A stretch of 64,000 nt of DNA, taken from contig NZ_JAIQDG010000009.1 of NCBI RefSeq assembly GCF_020037125.1, positions 124,001-188,000 on the forward strand, read 5' to 3'. Below are positions 48,340 through 57,012 of the stretch, piece by piece. This stretch comes from Myxococcus sp. RHSTA-1-4 (GTDB taxonomy: Bacteria; Myxococcota; Myxococcia; Myxococcales; Myxococcaceae). The stretch's first letter is position 1. Each line of letters starts with the position of its first letter. Made by a program: the position numbers and the translations under genes. The notes beneath the pieces were generated by a model that saw only the letters and a list, made by a program, of their open reading frames with translations, made no database searches and was not told the origin of the DNA.

Positions 48340-49053
48340 ATGCCCAGGGACACGTTCGACGTCGTGGAGATCAACCCCAAGCACGGCTTCGCGCTGCTGC
48401 GCCCGGACGGCGGCGGGGGCCCCTTCCACGCACCGCTCTACCCGGACGAAGAGTCCGGAGAGCCCCAGATGCAGCTCCGCGTGGGCGACCGCGTGACGGG
48501 CCTGCGGCGCGGCCAGTCCGTGTCCGAGGTGGCGTGGCAGTCCCGCGCGCAGCCTCCCGAGGACCTCGTGGAGCGGATGGCGGAGCTGCTCGCGAAGCTG
48601 GAGCGGTGGGAGCTGCGCATCCCCGCCACCGCCTTCGACCTGGCCGAGCACCACTGGCGTGACAGCCGGGAGGACCCGCTGACGCTGGAGCTGCTCTCGC
48701 AGCTCCCCACCTTCTTCGACTGGGAGGTGGACCACCCCTACGAGGACGCCACGCTCCTGGAGCGGCTGGAGGCGGCGATGCAGCCGTACCTGCCGGGTTT
48801 CCAGGTGCAGCCCGTCCAGGGGCGCGCCGCCTTCGCCGTGCAGCCCGGCGGTGTCGAGGTGGTGGCGGGAGAGGGGAGCCGGGAAGCACCCGGCATCACC
48901 TTCGAGCCGCTGCTCAGGCAGGTGAACACGCGGCTGGAGGGCGCGGGCGCGCCGGTGCGCTGGGTGCCCACCGGGGATGACTGGATTCTGGCGCCGCCGG
49001 GGCTCGCCGAGCTGCTCGTGCTGCACGGCGTTTTGGGCCCGCGCCCGGCGTGA
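48340..49053 (+). CDS. Protein with N-terminal cold-shock/OB-like segment
   Basis: 237 residues, family not recognised. Residues about 1-55 (TFDVVEINPKHGFALLRPDG, LRVGDRVTGLRRG) have the strand-turn pattern of a cold-shock-like OB fold. The rest is mixed alpha/beta with several acidic/aromatic motifs (AFDLAEHHWRDSREDPLTLE, FFDWEVDHPYEDATLLERLE). No signal or membrane segment. GGAGG lies 6 bases before the ATG at 48340; a GTG at 48316 is a less likely start. It follows ppc by 31 bases and may be cotranscribed. Confidence 0.72.
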   Translation: MPRDTFDVVEINPKHGFALLRPDGGGGPFHAPLYPDEESGEPQMQLRVGDRVTGLRRGQSVSEVAWQSRAQPPEDLVERMAELLAKLERWELRIPATAFDLAEHHWRDSREDPLTLELLSQLPTFFDWEVDHPYEDATLLERLEAAMQPYLPGFQVQPVQGRAAFAVQPGGVEVVAGEGSREAPGITFEPLLRQVNTRLEGAGAPVRWVPTGDDWILAPPGLAELLVLHGVLGPRPA

Positions 49054-49061
49054 CGGCGGAG

Positions 49062-50333
49062 CTACAGCCCGCCCCGCTCCCGCAGGACGCGCACCACCTC
49101 CGTGGCCATCACCTCGTGGCCCTCGGCGCTGGGGTGGATGCCGTCCGCCACCAGCCCTTCGAGGAAGAGGTGCGTGTTGTCCGGCTGGCGCGTCACAGCC
49201 TCCAGGTCGATGACGTCCGTTCCGGTGGCGCCCTGGCGCAGCCACTCGTTGAACGACACCCGCTGCGTCTTCACCAGGGTGTAGGCGCCGTGGTTCGACT
49301 TCTCCTTGGGCAACAGCGTGCTCACCCACACCCGGCAGAAGGGCCGCAGCCGCGCCACCATCCGCAGCATCCGGGCCTGGAGCTGCGCCAGCGCTCCGTC
49401 CAATCCCAGGTCATTGGTGCCCAGCAGCACGAGGCAGTCGGTGATGCCCTCCAGCGCCAGCACCTCGCCGTCCAGCAGCTCCAGCGCGTCGTAGAAGCCC
49501 TGTCCGCTCACGCCCGCGTTCACCACCGGCACCTCGAGTCGTGACGCCACCAGCGACGGCCACGCGCTCCGCGTGTCGTTCTTCGTGTCCATGTAGCCCT
49601 CGGTGATGCTGTCCCCGAGCGCCACGAAGGCCCTCCCCGTGGGCCCCTCCACGTCCACCGTCGCCACGCCCACCGAGCGCTCGAAGGGCTGGCCTCCGAT
49701 GGCGCCGGGCACCGCCGCGTAGGCCCCCGCACGGGCGTAGCTGCCCGGGAAGGCATCGATGGCGCTCACTCCCAGCGCGCCGCTCACCTCGAAGCTGATG
49801 GCCAGGTCGTCGAGGAACGACACCGGGAAGTTCACCGGGTCCGACGTCACGCGCGTGCGGGGACTCGTGGAGAAGCCCTCCTTCCCGCCGAAGGTGAGCG
49901 GCACCGGCGTCGAGGCCAGCGCGCCATTGGTGCCCGCCTTCGCCACGGTGGCCCGCCGCAGCGTCAGCGTCCCGTCTCCCGAGCGGAACGTCACGCGGAT
50001 GCGCCCGCCCTCGCGCGCCACCGGCACGCGCAGGCGGAACGTCACCACGCCCCCCACGTCGTGAGACCAGCGCAGCGCCTGGTGGAAGCCGGGTTGGAAG
50101 GACTGCCTGGGCGGAGGGGGCGGCGTGGGCCTCACCCGGCGTTCATCGTTCAACACCAGCGCCGGCGCCACCTCCAGCGGTGCGTCCGGGGCGCTGGCCT
50201 CCACCGGGGCAGGCGCGCTCGTCTCCGGAGGAGGTGCCTCCGCCGGGAGTTCTCCACTGGCGGTGTCCGCGCACGCCAGCAGTGCACTCCCCGCGCACAC
50301 CAGGACCCCGAGCCACGCCCGCCACAGTCGCAT
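49062..50333 (-). CDS. SGNH/GDSL hydrolase lipoprotein
   Basis: 423 residues. The lipobox is ALLAC within a clear signal sequence (LWRAWLGVLVCAGSALLAC). A Pro/Ala-rich linker and a beta-sandwich-like region (TFRLRVPVAREGGRIRVTFR) precede the catalytic domain. This has block I FVALGDSITEGYMDTKND (nucleophile Ser), block II VVNAGVSGQGFYDAL, block III LVLLGTNDLG and block V VADGIHPSAEGHEV with Asp and His. SGNH enzymes are esterases or lipases, often acting on acetylated or acylated polysaccharide. Lipid-anchored location suggests a surface or periplasmic substrate. GGGAGGGAG lies just before the ATG at 50331-50333. Confidence 0.9.
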   Translation of the reverse strand: MRLWRAWLGVLVCAGSALLACADTASGELPAEAPPPETSAPAPVEASAPDAPLEVAPALVLNDERRVRPTPPPPPRQSFQPGFHQALRWSHDVGGVVTFRLRVPVAREGGRIRVTFRSGDGTLTLRRATVAKAGTNGALASTPVPLTFGGKEGFSTSPRTRVTSDPVNFPVSFLDDLAISFEVSGALGVSAIDAFPGSYARAGAYAAVPGAIGGQPFERSVGVATVDVEGPTGRAFVALGDSITEGYMDTKNDTRSAWPSLVASRLEVPVVNAGVSGQGFYDALELLDGEVLALEGITDCLVLLGTNDLGLDGALAQLQARMLRMVARLRPFCRVWVSTLLPKEKSNHGAYTLVKTQRVSFNEWLRQGATGTDVIDLEAVTRQPDNTHLFLEGLVADGIHPSAEGHEVMATEVVRVLRERGGL

Positions 50334-50457
50334 CCCCGCTCCCTCCCGGCGCTTGAGGATGCGCACACCGGCCCGTCGTGACGAGCCGGTGGCGGTGGGA
50401 GCGGCCCCCTGGCGGAAGCGCCTGCCCGGCCGCCCGCAGGGCGAGGAGGGGACGGTG

Positions 50458-51420
50458 CTACGTGAGCGCGATGACCCCGAGGAACGCCGCGTAGGCGCCG
50501 GCCAGCAGTCCTCCCTCCAGGCGGCTGACGTGCCGCGCTCCCCGCATGAAGAGGACCGCCGCCAGGGTGAAGCCCATGAAGACGCCCATGTCCAGGCGGA
50601 GGTCGCTCAGGGAGCCCGCGATGGGGTTGGCCACCGAGGCGCCTCCGAGGATGAGCAGGACGTTGAAGATGTTGGAGCCGATGACGTTGCCAATGGCGAT
50701 GGCGGAGTGGCCCCGGAGCGCGGCCACCACCGAGGCCGCCATCTCCGGCAGCGAGGTGCCCACCGCGACGATGGTGAGCCCCACCACCCGCTCACTCATG
50801 CCGAGCGCCAGCGCCAGCGCACTGGCGCCGTCGACGAACAGCTTGCCGCCCGCCACCAGCCCCACCAGTCCCATGACGGAGAGGCCGGCGAGCTTCGGAC
50901 GTGAGCCCGTCGCCGCCTCCTCCTGGACCTCCTCGCGCATCTCGGCCCGCAGCTCGGGCGCGCTGACGGGAATCTCCCTGGCCAGGCGCAGCGTGAGCAG
51001 CGTGAAGCCCGCCGCGCCCACGAGCAGGATGACGCCCTCCAGCCGCGAGATGCCGCCATCCAGCAGGAAGAGGGGGACGAGCAGCGCGCTGGCCACGAGG
51101 ACGGGCAGCTCACGCCGGATGAGGGTGGGCTCGACGCGGGGCGGGGAGATGAGCGCGGTGACACCCAGGATGGCGCCGATGTTGGCGATGTTGGAGCCCA
51201 CGACGTTGCCCAGCGCGATGGCGCTCCGGCCCTCCAGGGAGGCCAGCAGCGACACCACGAGCTCCGGCGCCGACGTGCCATAGGCCACCACCGTCAACCC
51301 CACCACCAGCGGCCGCACCCCCATGGAGCGCGCGAGGCCGGCGGAGCCCTGCACGAGCCACTCCGCCCCGAAGTAGAGGAGGACGATGCCAATCACCAAC
51401 ATTCCGAGGTCGAGGAGCAT
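50458..51420 (-). CDS. Calcium/sodium antiporter, YrbG/CaCA family
   Basis: 320 residues with ten or eleven transmembrane segments. The two inverted alpha repeats that form the cation site are plain: GTSAPELVVSLLASLEGRSA with IALGNVVGSNIANIG, and GTSLPEMAASVVAALRGHSA with IAIGNVIGSNIFNVL. Each carries the essential acidic residue (E in APE and LPE) and the N in GSN. A cytoplasmic loop (LRAEMREEVQEEAATGSRPK) links the halves. It exchanges Ca2+ for Na+ (or K+) across the inner membrane. Monocistronic. Confidence 0.95.
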   Translation of the reverse strand: MLLDLGMLVIGIVLLYFGAEWLVQGSAGLARSMGVRPLVVGLTVVAYGTSAPELVVSLLASLEGRSAIALGNVVGSNIANIGAILGVTALISPPRVEPTLIRRELPVLVASALLVPLFLLDGGISRLEGVILLVGAAGFTLLTLRLAREIPVSAPELRAEMREEVQEEAATGSRPKLAGLSVMGLVGLVAGGKLFVDGASALALALGMSERVVGLTIVAVGTSLPEMAASVVAALRGHSAIAIGNVIGSNIFNVLLILGGASVANPIAGSLSDLRLDMGVFMGFTLAAVLFMRGARHVSRLEGGLLAGAYAAFLGVIALT

Positions 51421-51465
51421 GGGAGTGCATCGTAGATAAACCCCCGCCCCTGACGTCGAAAACCG

Positions 51466-53769
51466 TCAGAGATTGAAGCCCACGTTTCCGACGGAGATGC
51501 TCGGCCCGAAGACGAAGGACCAGCGGCTGGAGGGGACGACCGGGTTGACGTTGGGGTCGCCGTTCGTCTTGCGCTGGATGTCGCCCCGGAACTCGCGCGC
51601 CACCCAGGCGTTGGCGCCCACGGCGGCCCCGGGGCCGATGGGGACGCGCAGGCCCAGGCCCGCGACGACCGCCAGGGTGGGCGGGAACTGGATGTCGCCC
51701 GACTGCGGGACGAGCCCCATGCCCATCAACCCGAGCTCGATTCCCAGCAGCCGCTCCTGCCCCTCGTCGTTCAGCAGGGCCAGCCGGGACAGGACTCCGA
51801 AGTTGATGGCGAGCTGCCCCGTCGGCTCCGTGGCGCGGTAGAGGCCCGCGGGAATGGCCGCCGTCGTGTAGAGCCGGAAGAGGCCCCCCTTGACGGTGGC
51901 CGTCCACTGCGCGGAAGGCAGGCCCGTGCGGTCCGTCGTGCTCAGCGCGTAGCGGGCCTCGTCCGCCACATGGGAGACCTGGATGAGGATGCGGTCGTAC
52001 TGTCCCAGGTTGCCCGGGATGGGGATGACGCGCTGGTCTCCCCTCGGACGCAGGAACATGCGCTGGTCGACGTGGCTCTCCCCGCGCGCGGAGCCGTCCG
52101 GCCGGGTGACGCTGATGCGGAGCTGGACCTCCTGGTTGCCCTCCTCGGGCGTCAGGCGCTCGCGGTGCACGATGACGCGGCACGTGTTGCGCATCTCGTA
52201 GGAGAGCCGGTGGGGCCTGCTCGGCTCCAGCGTCTGGTCCTTGCCGTCCTTGTCCGCGCAGACGAACTCGAACAGGGAGTCGACGCGGGCGGGCACGCTG
52301 GCCTCGCGCACCAGGCGCTGGACGCGCTCGTCGACGTGGGTCAGGTCCACGGTGGCGAGCTCGCCGGGAAGCGTCGGCAGCTGGTAGCCGAAGCGGAGCG
52401 CCACGAAGCCGCCCGCGGTGGACTCGCCCTGGACAAGGACGGTGGCGTCCCGCGTGGTGACGCCGTACGCGCCCGCGCGCGAGTGGAACACGAAGCGTCC
52501 CGGCCCCGCCGCGGACGCCACCCGGGCCTCCGCGGGGCGGTTGGTGGGGACGAAGTCGATGGGGCCGTGGCCGGGCAGCTCGAGCACGGCGCGGGGAACG
52601 GGCACCGGCACCGTCTTCGCCGTCTCCGAGGCCACCACCGTCCCCTCGTGCCGCGACGTCATCGCGGTGATGGTGACCTGCGGGTCGGACGTTCCGCCCG
52701 TGCGCAGCAGCACGTGGGTGCCCTCCGCCGTCTTCACCACGCGCTCCACGCGGACGCGCTGGTTGTTGACCGTCCAGCTGAGGGCGCGCGGGTCATGCGC
52801 GCAGACGGGGTCCAACCGCACCACCAGTCCCGAGTTCTCCGCATCGCGCAGCACCGTGCCCTCCATGGCCGTGAGGGGGCAGGCCAGGACGGACAGCGTC
52901 GCGGAGACCGTGTTCTCCAGGGCCTCGCCCCGGGCGAACAGCACGCGGGGCGTCAGCCGCAGGCGCAGGGGAATGGTGGCGTCCACGCCGGGCACGTTGC
53001 GCACGAGGAGGGCGCCTTCCCCGACCTCGCAGCGCGCCAGCCCGCAGTCGGCGGTGGCAATCGCCTCGGGGTGGCTGACCGCCACGGAGCCGGGGCCCTT
53101 CGACACGTCGATGCCGCTGGAGAGGACGAGCGGCTGGGTGAGGATGACGCGGCCGGGGCGCAGCCGCTGGGTCTCCGGGTCCACCACGTCGCCGTTGGCG
53201 TCATAGGTGGTGACGTCCGGGCCCCACCTGCCGTGAGGCGGAACCCAGTAGAGCGCCGCGTCCGTGGGCAGGCCCGGCGCCACCGGCACGGCGCAGTCCG
53301 CGGGCCCCTTGCCCGAGGAGGGCGTCAGGCAGACGTCCTGGCCATCCGGGGGGCCACGCCGCGGCGCTCCGCGCGGCGCGCCGGACCAGGCGATGGACAC
53401 GTTCAGGAGGTTCGTCCCCTTGAGCTCGACGCGCCCGTCATCCGGGTAGAAGGTGGTGGCCGCGGCGTCGATGCGGGGGAAGGCACCGGTGGCAATCACC
53501 GTGACGGTGAGCTCGCTCGTGTCGCACAGGCCGGCGCTCTCGGCCACCGTGAGGTCCAGCCGCCGCTCGCCCTCGTCCGCCTTCGCGGGAGGCTGGACGG
53601 AACGCCCGTCGGCGCCCAGCGACCAGCCGCCTCGCAGCGGCCCGCACACGACGCCCCTCGACACGACCTCGACGGGCCGCCCCCCCTCGGGCACCTGGAT
53701 GACGGGGGCGGCGGAGGCGCGCCCCGCGAGTGCCAGCGTCGCGAGGAGCAGGATTCGTACGGCTTGCAT
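51466..53769 (-). CDS. Large secreted beta-rich envelope protein
   Basis: 767 residues, family not recognised. Signal peptide RILLLATLALAGRASAAP, type I cleavage. The body up to about 620 is beta-sandwich-like, with several Cys pairs (SRGVVCGPLR, ESAGLCDTSE, CLTPSSGKGPADC, TADCGLARCEVGEG, VLACPLT). The last 150 residues (QLAINFGVLSRLALLNDEGQ, LAVVAGLGLRVPIGPGAAVG, SRWSFVFGPSISVGNVGFNL) alternate polar and hydrophobic residues and end in a small transmembrane-barrel-like pattern, so the C-terminus may insert in the outer membrane. An envelope structural role is inferred. Adjacent to a Cys-rich lipoprotein gene in the same orientation. Confidence 0.8.
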   Translation of the reverse strand: MQAVRILLLATLALAGRASAAPVIQVPEGGRPVEVVSRGVVCGPLRGGWSLGADGRSVQPPAKADEGERRLDLTVAESAGLCDTSELTVTVIATGAFPRIDAAATTFYPDDGRVELKGTNLLNVSIAWSGAPRGAPRRGPPDGQDVCLTPSSGKGPADCAVPVAPGLPTDAALYWVPPHGRWGPDVTTYDANGDVVDPETQRLRPGRVILTQPLVLSSGIDVSKGPGSVAVSHPEAIATADCGLARCEVGEGALLVRNVPGVDATIPLRLRLTPRVLFARGEALENTVSATLSVLACPLTAMEGTVLRDAENSGLVVRLDPVCAHDPRALSWTVNNQRVRVERVVKTAEGTHVLLRTGGTSDPQVTITAMTSRHEGTVVASETAKTVPVPVPRAVLELPGHGPIDFVPTNRPAEARVASAAGPGRFVFHSRAGAYGVTTRDATVLVQGESTAGGFVALRFGYQLPTLPGELATVDLTHVDERVQRLVREASVPARVDSLFEFVCADKDGKDQTLEPSRPHRLSYEMRNTCRVIVHRERLTPEEGNQEVQLRISVTRPDGSARGESHVDQRMFLRPRGDQRVIPIPGNLGQYDRILIQVSHVADEARYALSTTDRTGLPSAQWTATVKGGLFRLYTTAAIPAGLYRATEPTGQLAINFGVLSRLALLNDEGQERLLGIELGLMGMGLVPQSGDIQFPPTLAVVAGLGLRVPIGPGAAVGANAWVAREFRGDIQRKTNGDPNVNPVVPSSRWSFVFGPSISVGNVGFNL

Positions 53770-53892
53770 GGACCCCTCCCCAAACCGGAGGAGCCCCCGA
53801 GAATCAAGCCCCGTGTGCGGGCCCGGCTCCCAGCCATCCGAGCGGCTTCGCTCCGGGGGGGAGCAGGCAGGCCGGGGGAGGGGACGCGCCGC

Positions 53893-54768
53893 TCACGGCA
53901 CGCAGGCGCCCACGCCGGGGTTGCCATCCAGCGCGCGGCAGGTGCCGGTGGCGCACGCGGGCGTCCCGCCGGGCCGGCACAACGGGCGGCAGGTGAGCCC
54001 GCTGCCCGTGTTCACACAGGCGCTCCCCGGCGCGCACTGGTTGCTGAAGTCGCACGCCTCGCCCTCTCGCCGGGTGCCGCTGCCCGCGCACACCGGGCCG
54101 GACGTGGACGGGTAGCAGCTCAGCGGCGCCGTGCAGTCCGCGCCGAACGGGTCGCACTGCCGTGACGGCGGGCCGCACACCAGCGGCAACTCCACCGTGC
54201 CCTCCAGCCGCAGCACCGTGTTGCACTCGCCCGCGTCCCCGCACTGGGGCGTGGCGTGGCACAGCCGCCGGCAGAAGAAGCCCGCGCCGCCGTCCACCGG
54301 CTCGTCCTTGCAGAACAGGCCCTGCCCGCACGTGTCGTAGGCGAGGCCGGCGTCGTTGGGGGCCAGCGTGCACGGCGCGCCCTCGGCCGCCGTCCCCGGC
54401 TCCACGCACCCGCGCCGCATGGCCTCCCCCTGGCCCACGTAGGTGCACCGCTGCCCCTCCGTGCAGTCCTGGCGCACCACATCGCACTCCGCCGCGAAGC
54501 AGCGGCTGCCCGTGCCCCCGTCCTCCAGGTCCGCGAAGTGGCAGCTCTGCCCCGCGTCGCAGCCCTCCTGCCTCGCCACGTTGCAGGCGAAGTCCGAGCC
54601 GGAGCCTCCTCTCCCTCCATCCTCCCGAATCCTCCCGCCATCCGGGTCCGATGGCACCCCGGAGTCCTCCATGGGGGTGGGCCCCGGGCCCTCTCCGTCG
54701 TCATCACACCCCGCCGCCCAGAGCGCCAGGGCGAGGGTTCCAGTCAACACCACCAGGCGGGCACGCAT
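53893..54768 (-). CDS. Cys-rich lipoprotein
   Basis: 291 residues. The lipobox is WAAGC with signal RLVVLTGTLALALWAAGC. An Asp/Gly/Pro-rich spacer (DDDGEGPGPTPMEDSG) leads into a domain with repeated C-x(n)-C units (NVARQEGCDAGQSCHFADL, DVVRQDCTEGQRCTYVGQG, CTAPLSCYPSTSGPVC, QCAPGSACVNTGSGLTCRPL). Such Cys-rich repeats are common in myxobacterial surface lipoproteins and recall EGF-like or Dickkopf-like modules. The ATG at 54766-54768 has AGGAG upstream. Function unknown. Confidence 0.85.
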   Translation of the reverse strand: MRARLVVLTGTLALALWAAGCDDDGEGPGPTPMEDSGVPSDPDGGRIREDGGRGGSGSDFACNVARQEGCDAGQSCHFADLEDGGTGSRCFAAECDVVRQDCTEGQRCTYVGQGEAMRRGCVEPGTAAEGAPCTLAPNDAGLAYDTCGQGLFCKDEPVDGGAGFFCRRLCHATPQCGDAGECNTVLRLEGTVELPLVCGPPSRQCDPFGADCTAPLSCYPSTSGPVCAGSGTRREGEACDFSNQCAPGSACVNTGSGLTCRPLCRPGGTPACATGTCRALDGNPGVGACVP

Positions 54769-54967
54769 CCCAAGCTCCTGAATCGAAGTACACAGGGACT
54801 TAGCCGAGAGAATCCGATACAGGGGCCCCCTTGAATCGGGCCTGGAAAGCAGCCGACACTTGCAGGACACCCGACTCCCCCGGGTTGGCCCGGCGCGTTA
54901 CCTGGTGGGGGTGGCTGTGGAGCGTCAGGGGTATCGCCAGTCGCGTCGAAGGGGGTAGCGGGTGCGC

Positions 54968-55333
54968 ATGACAACCAAGGCGGTGGATGAGATGGCAGGC
55001 GTGGACCCCAGCGCATTCGCGAACCGTCGGACCGACGAGCGCGTGGCCGCGAGGTTCGAGGTTCGCTTCGCACAGACGCAGGACGCGGCGCGGGCGCTGC
55101 GCGCGTACTCCCTCAACATCTCCGCGGGCGGGCTGTGCCTGCGCACGCGCAAGGCCTACGACGTGGGCGCACAGGTGCGCCTGTCCATGGTGATTGAAGG
55201 CCAGGAATTCCACCTCAACGGCGTCATCGCCTGGGTGCGCGACGAGGCGGAGGCCATCGGCGTGCGCTTCACGGACATGAGCGACGACGACCGCGCCCGG
55301 CTCCAGCGCGTGGTGGACAGCTTCAAGCGGTAG
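54968..55333 (+). CDS. PilZ-domain protein
   Basis: 121 residues, essentially one PilZ domain. The cyclic-di-GMP-binding motifs are both present: the RRxxR-type RRTDERV at about 21-27 (R-R-x-x-x-R) and LNISAGGLCL (N-x-S-x-G-G). MVIEGQEFHLNGVIAWVRDE and AIGVRFTDMSDDDRARLQRV complete the barrel and C-terminal helix. It likely switches conformation on c-di-GMP to control motility or polysaccharide secretion. The ATG at 54968 is two codons after a GTG that could also serve. Monocistronic. Confidence 0.92.
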   Translation: MTTKAVDEMAGVDPSAFANRRTDERVAARFEVRFAQTQDAARALRAYSLNISAGGLCLRTRKAYDVGAQVRLSMVIEGQEFHLNGVIAWVRDEAEAIGVRFTDMSDDDRARLQRVVDSFKR

Positions 55334-55363
55334 GGCCCCCGGAGGACGGGGGCCGTGGCGCGC

Positions 55364-55861
55364 CTAGCGCCGGTCTTCCGTCTCCAGGTGGCGGAACACC
55401 CCCGAGTCAATCTCGGAGAAGCCGCAGGCGGCGTAGAAGCTGCGCGTCTCGGGCGTGCTGGCCATGGGCGAGACGAGCTGGAGCTGCTTGACGCTCAGCA
55501 CCTTGCAGCGCTCCAGAATCTGCTTGATGAGCGCCCGGCCCACGCCGCGCCGCCGCCACGTCTCCGTCACCACCAGCTCATCCACGGTGGCCACGCGCCC
55601 ACGCAGGCGGAGCTGCGGCCGGTGGGAGAAGGAAATCATCCCCACGGGACGGTCCTGCGGGTCCCCGGCGACGAAGATTTCAATCTCCGGATGGCTGACG
55701 ACCCAGTGGACCGTCTGCTGGTCCGTGCCCTGGGGATAGCCCAGCTCGCGCAGGAGCAACGCCATGGCCTCGGCGTCGCCCCGGCGGGCACGGCGGATAC
55801 GGAAGGCGGGTGCTTCAGCGCCTGCGGAGGGAGTGACGGTGCGTACGATTGGCTGTGACAA
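55364..55861 (-). CDS. GNAT-family acetyltransferase
   Basis: 165 residues. GNAT fold with AFRIRRARRGDAEAMALLLR at the start, VATVDELVVTETWRRRGVGR containing the acetyl-CoA pyrophosphate loop (R-R-x-G-V-G-R), and TPETRSFYAACGFSEID near the end. Substrate unknown. The start is a TTG at 55859-55861; no strong Shine-Dalgarno and no ATG or GTG in a better position were seen. It converges with the PilZ gene. Confidence 0.88.
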   Translation of the reverse strand: MSQPIVRTVTPSAGAEAPAFRIRRARRGDAEAMALLLRELGYPQGTDQQTVHWVVSHPEIEIFVAGDPQDRPVGMISFSHRPQLRLRGRVATVDELVVTETWRRRGVGRALIKQILERCKVLSVKQLQLVSPMASTPETRSFYAACGFSEIDSGVFRHLETEDRR

Positions 55862-55953
55862 GGCGGTTGGGATTCTAACGAAAGGGCCGCCGAACCTTCA
55901 AAGAGGAACGGCGGCCCGGGCCCCGGCGGGCGGGGTGTTTGTGGGTGCGGCGC

Positions 55954-57009
55954 TTACGGCTGCTCGGCCGCGAGCGAGCGGATGGCGGCGGTGATGTCGT
56001 TCTGCTGGGGCACCGACGCCATCTCCAGGCTGTCCGCGAGGCCGATGCCGGGGACGAACTTGCCGGCCAGCAGCCGCGGCGGCGCCAGCAGCGAGTAGAA
56101 GAGCTCCTCGACGGTGCGGCGCACCAGGTGCTCGCCGAAGTTCGTCACCTCGGTGTCCTCGTTGACGTAGAGGACGCGGCCCGTCTTCTGGACGGACTGC
56201 TTGATGAGCTCCCAGTCATAGGGCCACAGCGAGCGCAGGTCGATGACCTCCGCGCTGAGGCCCTCGTCCGCGAGCGCCGCGGCGGCCTTCGCGCACAGGG
56301 GCAGGGTGCGGCCGTAGCTGACCACCGTCACCTGCGAGCCCTCGCGCACGAGCTTGCCCTTGCCGAAGGGCACCGCGTACTCCTGCAGCGTGGGCCACTG
56401 CGGCTTCCACTGCGAGCGGTCGCCCAGCGGCGCGTCAATCATCTTCGACAGCGCGCGGTCATCGTCCGGCTCGCCGGGGATGCGCTCCTCGCCCTTGACG
56501 CGCAGGAGCGCCTTGGGCTCGAGGAACATCACCGGGTTCTGCTCCTTGCAGGCGGTGATGAGCAGCCCGTACGCGTCCAGCGGCGTGGAGGGCATGACCA
56601 CCTTCCAGCCGGGGATGTGGGTCATCGTCGCGTCGAACGAGTGCGAGTGGTAGATGGACCCGCGGATGCCGCTGCCCACCGGCGTGCGCACCACCATGGG
56701 CAGGTTCCAGTCGCCGTTGCTGGACCAGCAGGTGTTGCCCGCCAGCTTGAGCAGGTCGATGGTGTTGTAGACGTAGTCGCAGAACTGAATCTCCGCGACG
56801 GGACGGCCGCCGCCCATGGCGATGCCCATGGCCGCGCCGATGATGCCGCGCTCGTCGAGCGGGGAGTTCCACGTCGTCTTCAGGCCCTGCGTGCAGGTGA
56901 AGACGCCGCCCAGCGGCATGCCTACGTCCTCGCCGAAGATGTCCGTCACGCCGAGGTTCTCCTCGGCGTAGTGGAGGGCCATCCGGATGGCCTGTGCCAT
57001 GTTGGCCAT
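55954..57009 (-). CDS. Branched-chain 2-oxoacid dehydrogenase E1 beta subunit
   Basis: 351 residues. Transketolase-like beta chain of a thiamine-diphosphate E1: GEDVGMPLGGVFTCTQGL, NSPLDERGIIGAAMGIAMGG, AEIQFCDYVYNTIDLLKLAG, YHSHSFDATMTHIPGWKVV, NPVMFLEPKALLR and the C-terminal DLRSLWPYDWELIKQSVQKT. GGVFTCT, the HSHSFDA stretch and FLEPKALLR fit the branched-chain (BCKDH) group better than pyruvate dehydrogenase. Partner E1 alpha ends 3 bases upstream. In Myxococcus xanthus esgA/esgB encode such an E1 pair, needed for branched-chain fatty acid primers and developmental E-signalling; whether this is that locus cannot be told from the window. Confidence 0.9.
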   Translation of the reverse strand: MANMAQAIRMALHYAEENLGVTDIFGEDVGMPLGGVFTCTQGLKTTWNSPLDERGIIGAAMGIAMGGGRPVAEIQFCDYVYNTIDLLKLAGNTCWSSNGDWNLPMVVRTPVGSGIRGSIYHSHSFDATMTHIPGWKVVMPSTPLDAYGLLITACKEQNPVMFLEPKALLRVKGEERIPGEPDDDRALSKMIDAPLGDRSQWKPQWPTLQEYAVPFGKGKLVREGSQVTVVSYGRTLPLCAKAAAALADEGLSAEVIDLRSLWPYDWELIKQSVQKTGRVLYVNEDTEVTNFGEHLVRRTVEELFYSLLAPPRLLAGKFVPGIGLADSLEMASVPQQNDITAAIRSLAAEQP

Positions 57010-57012
57010 GGG

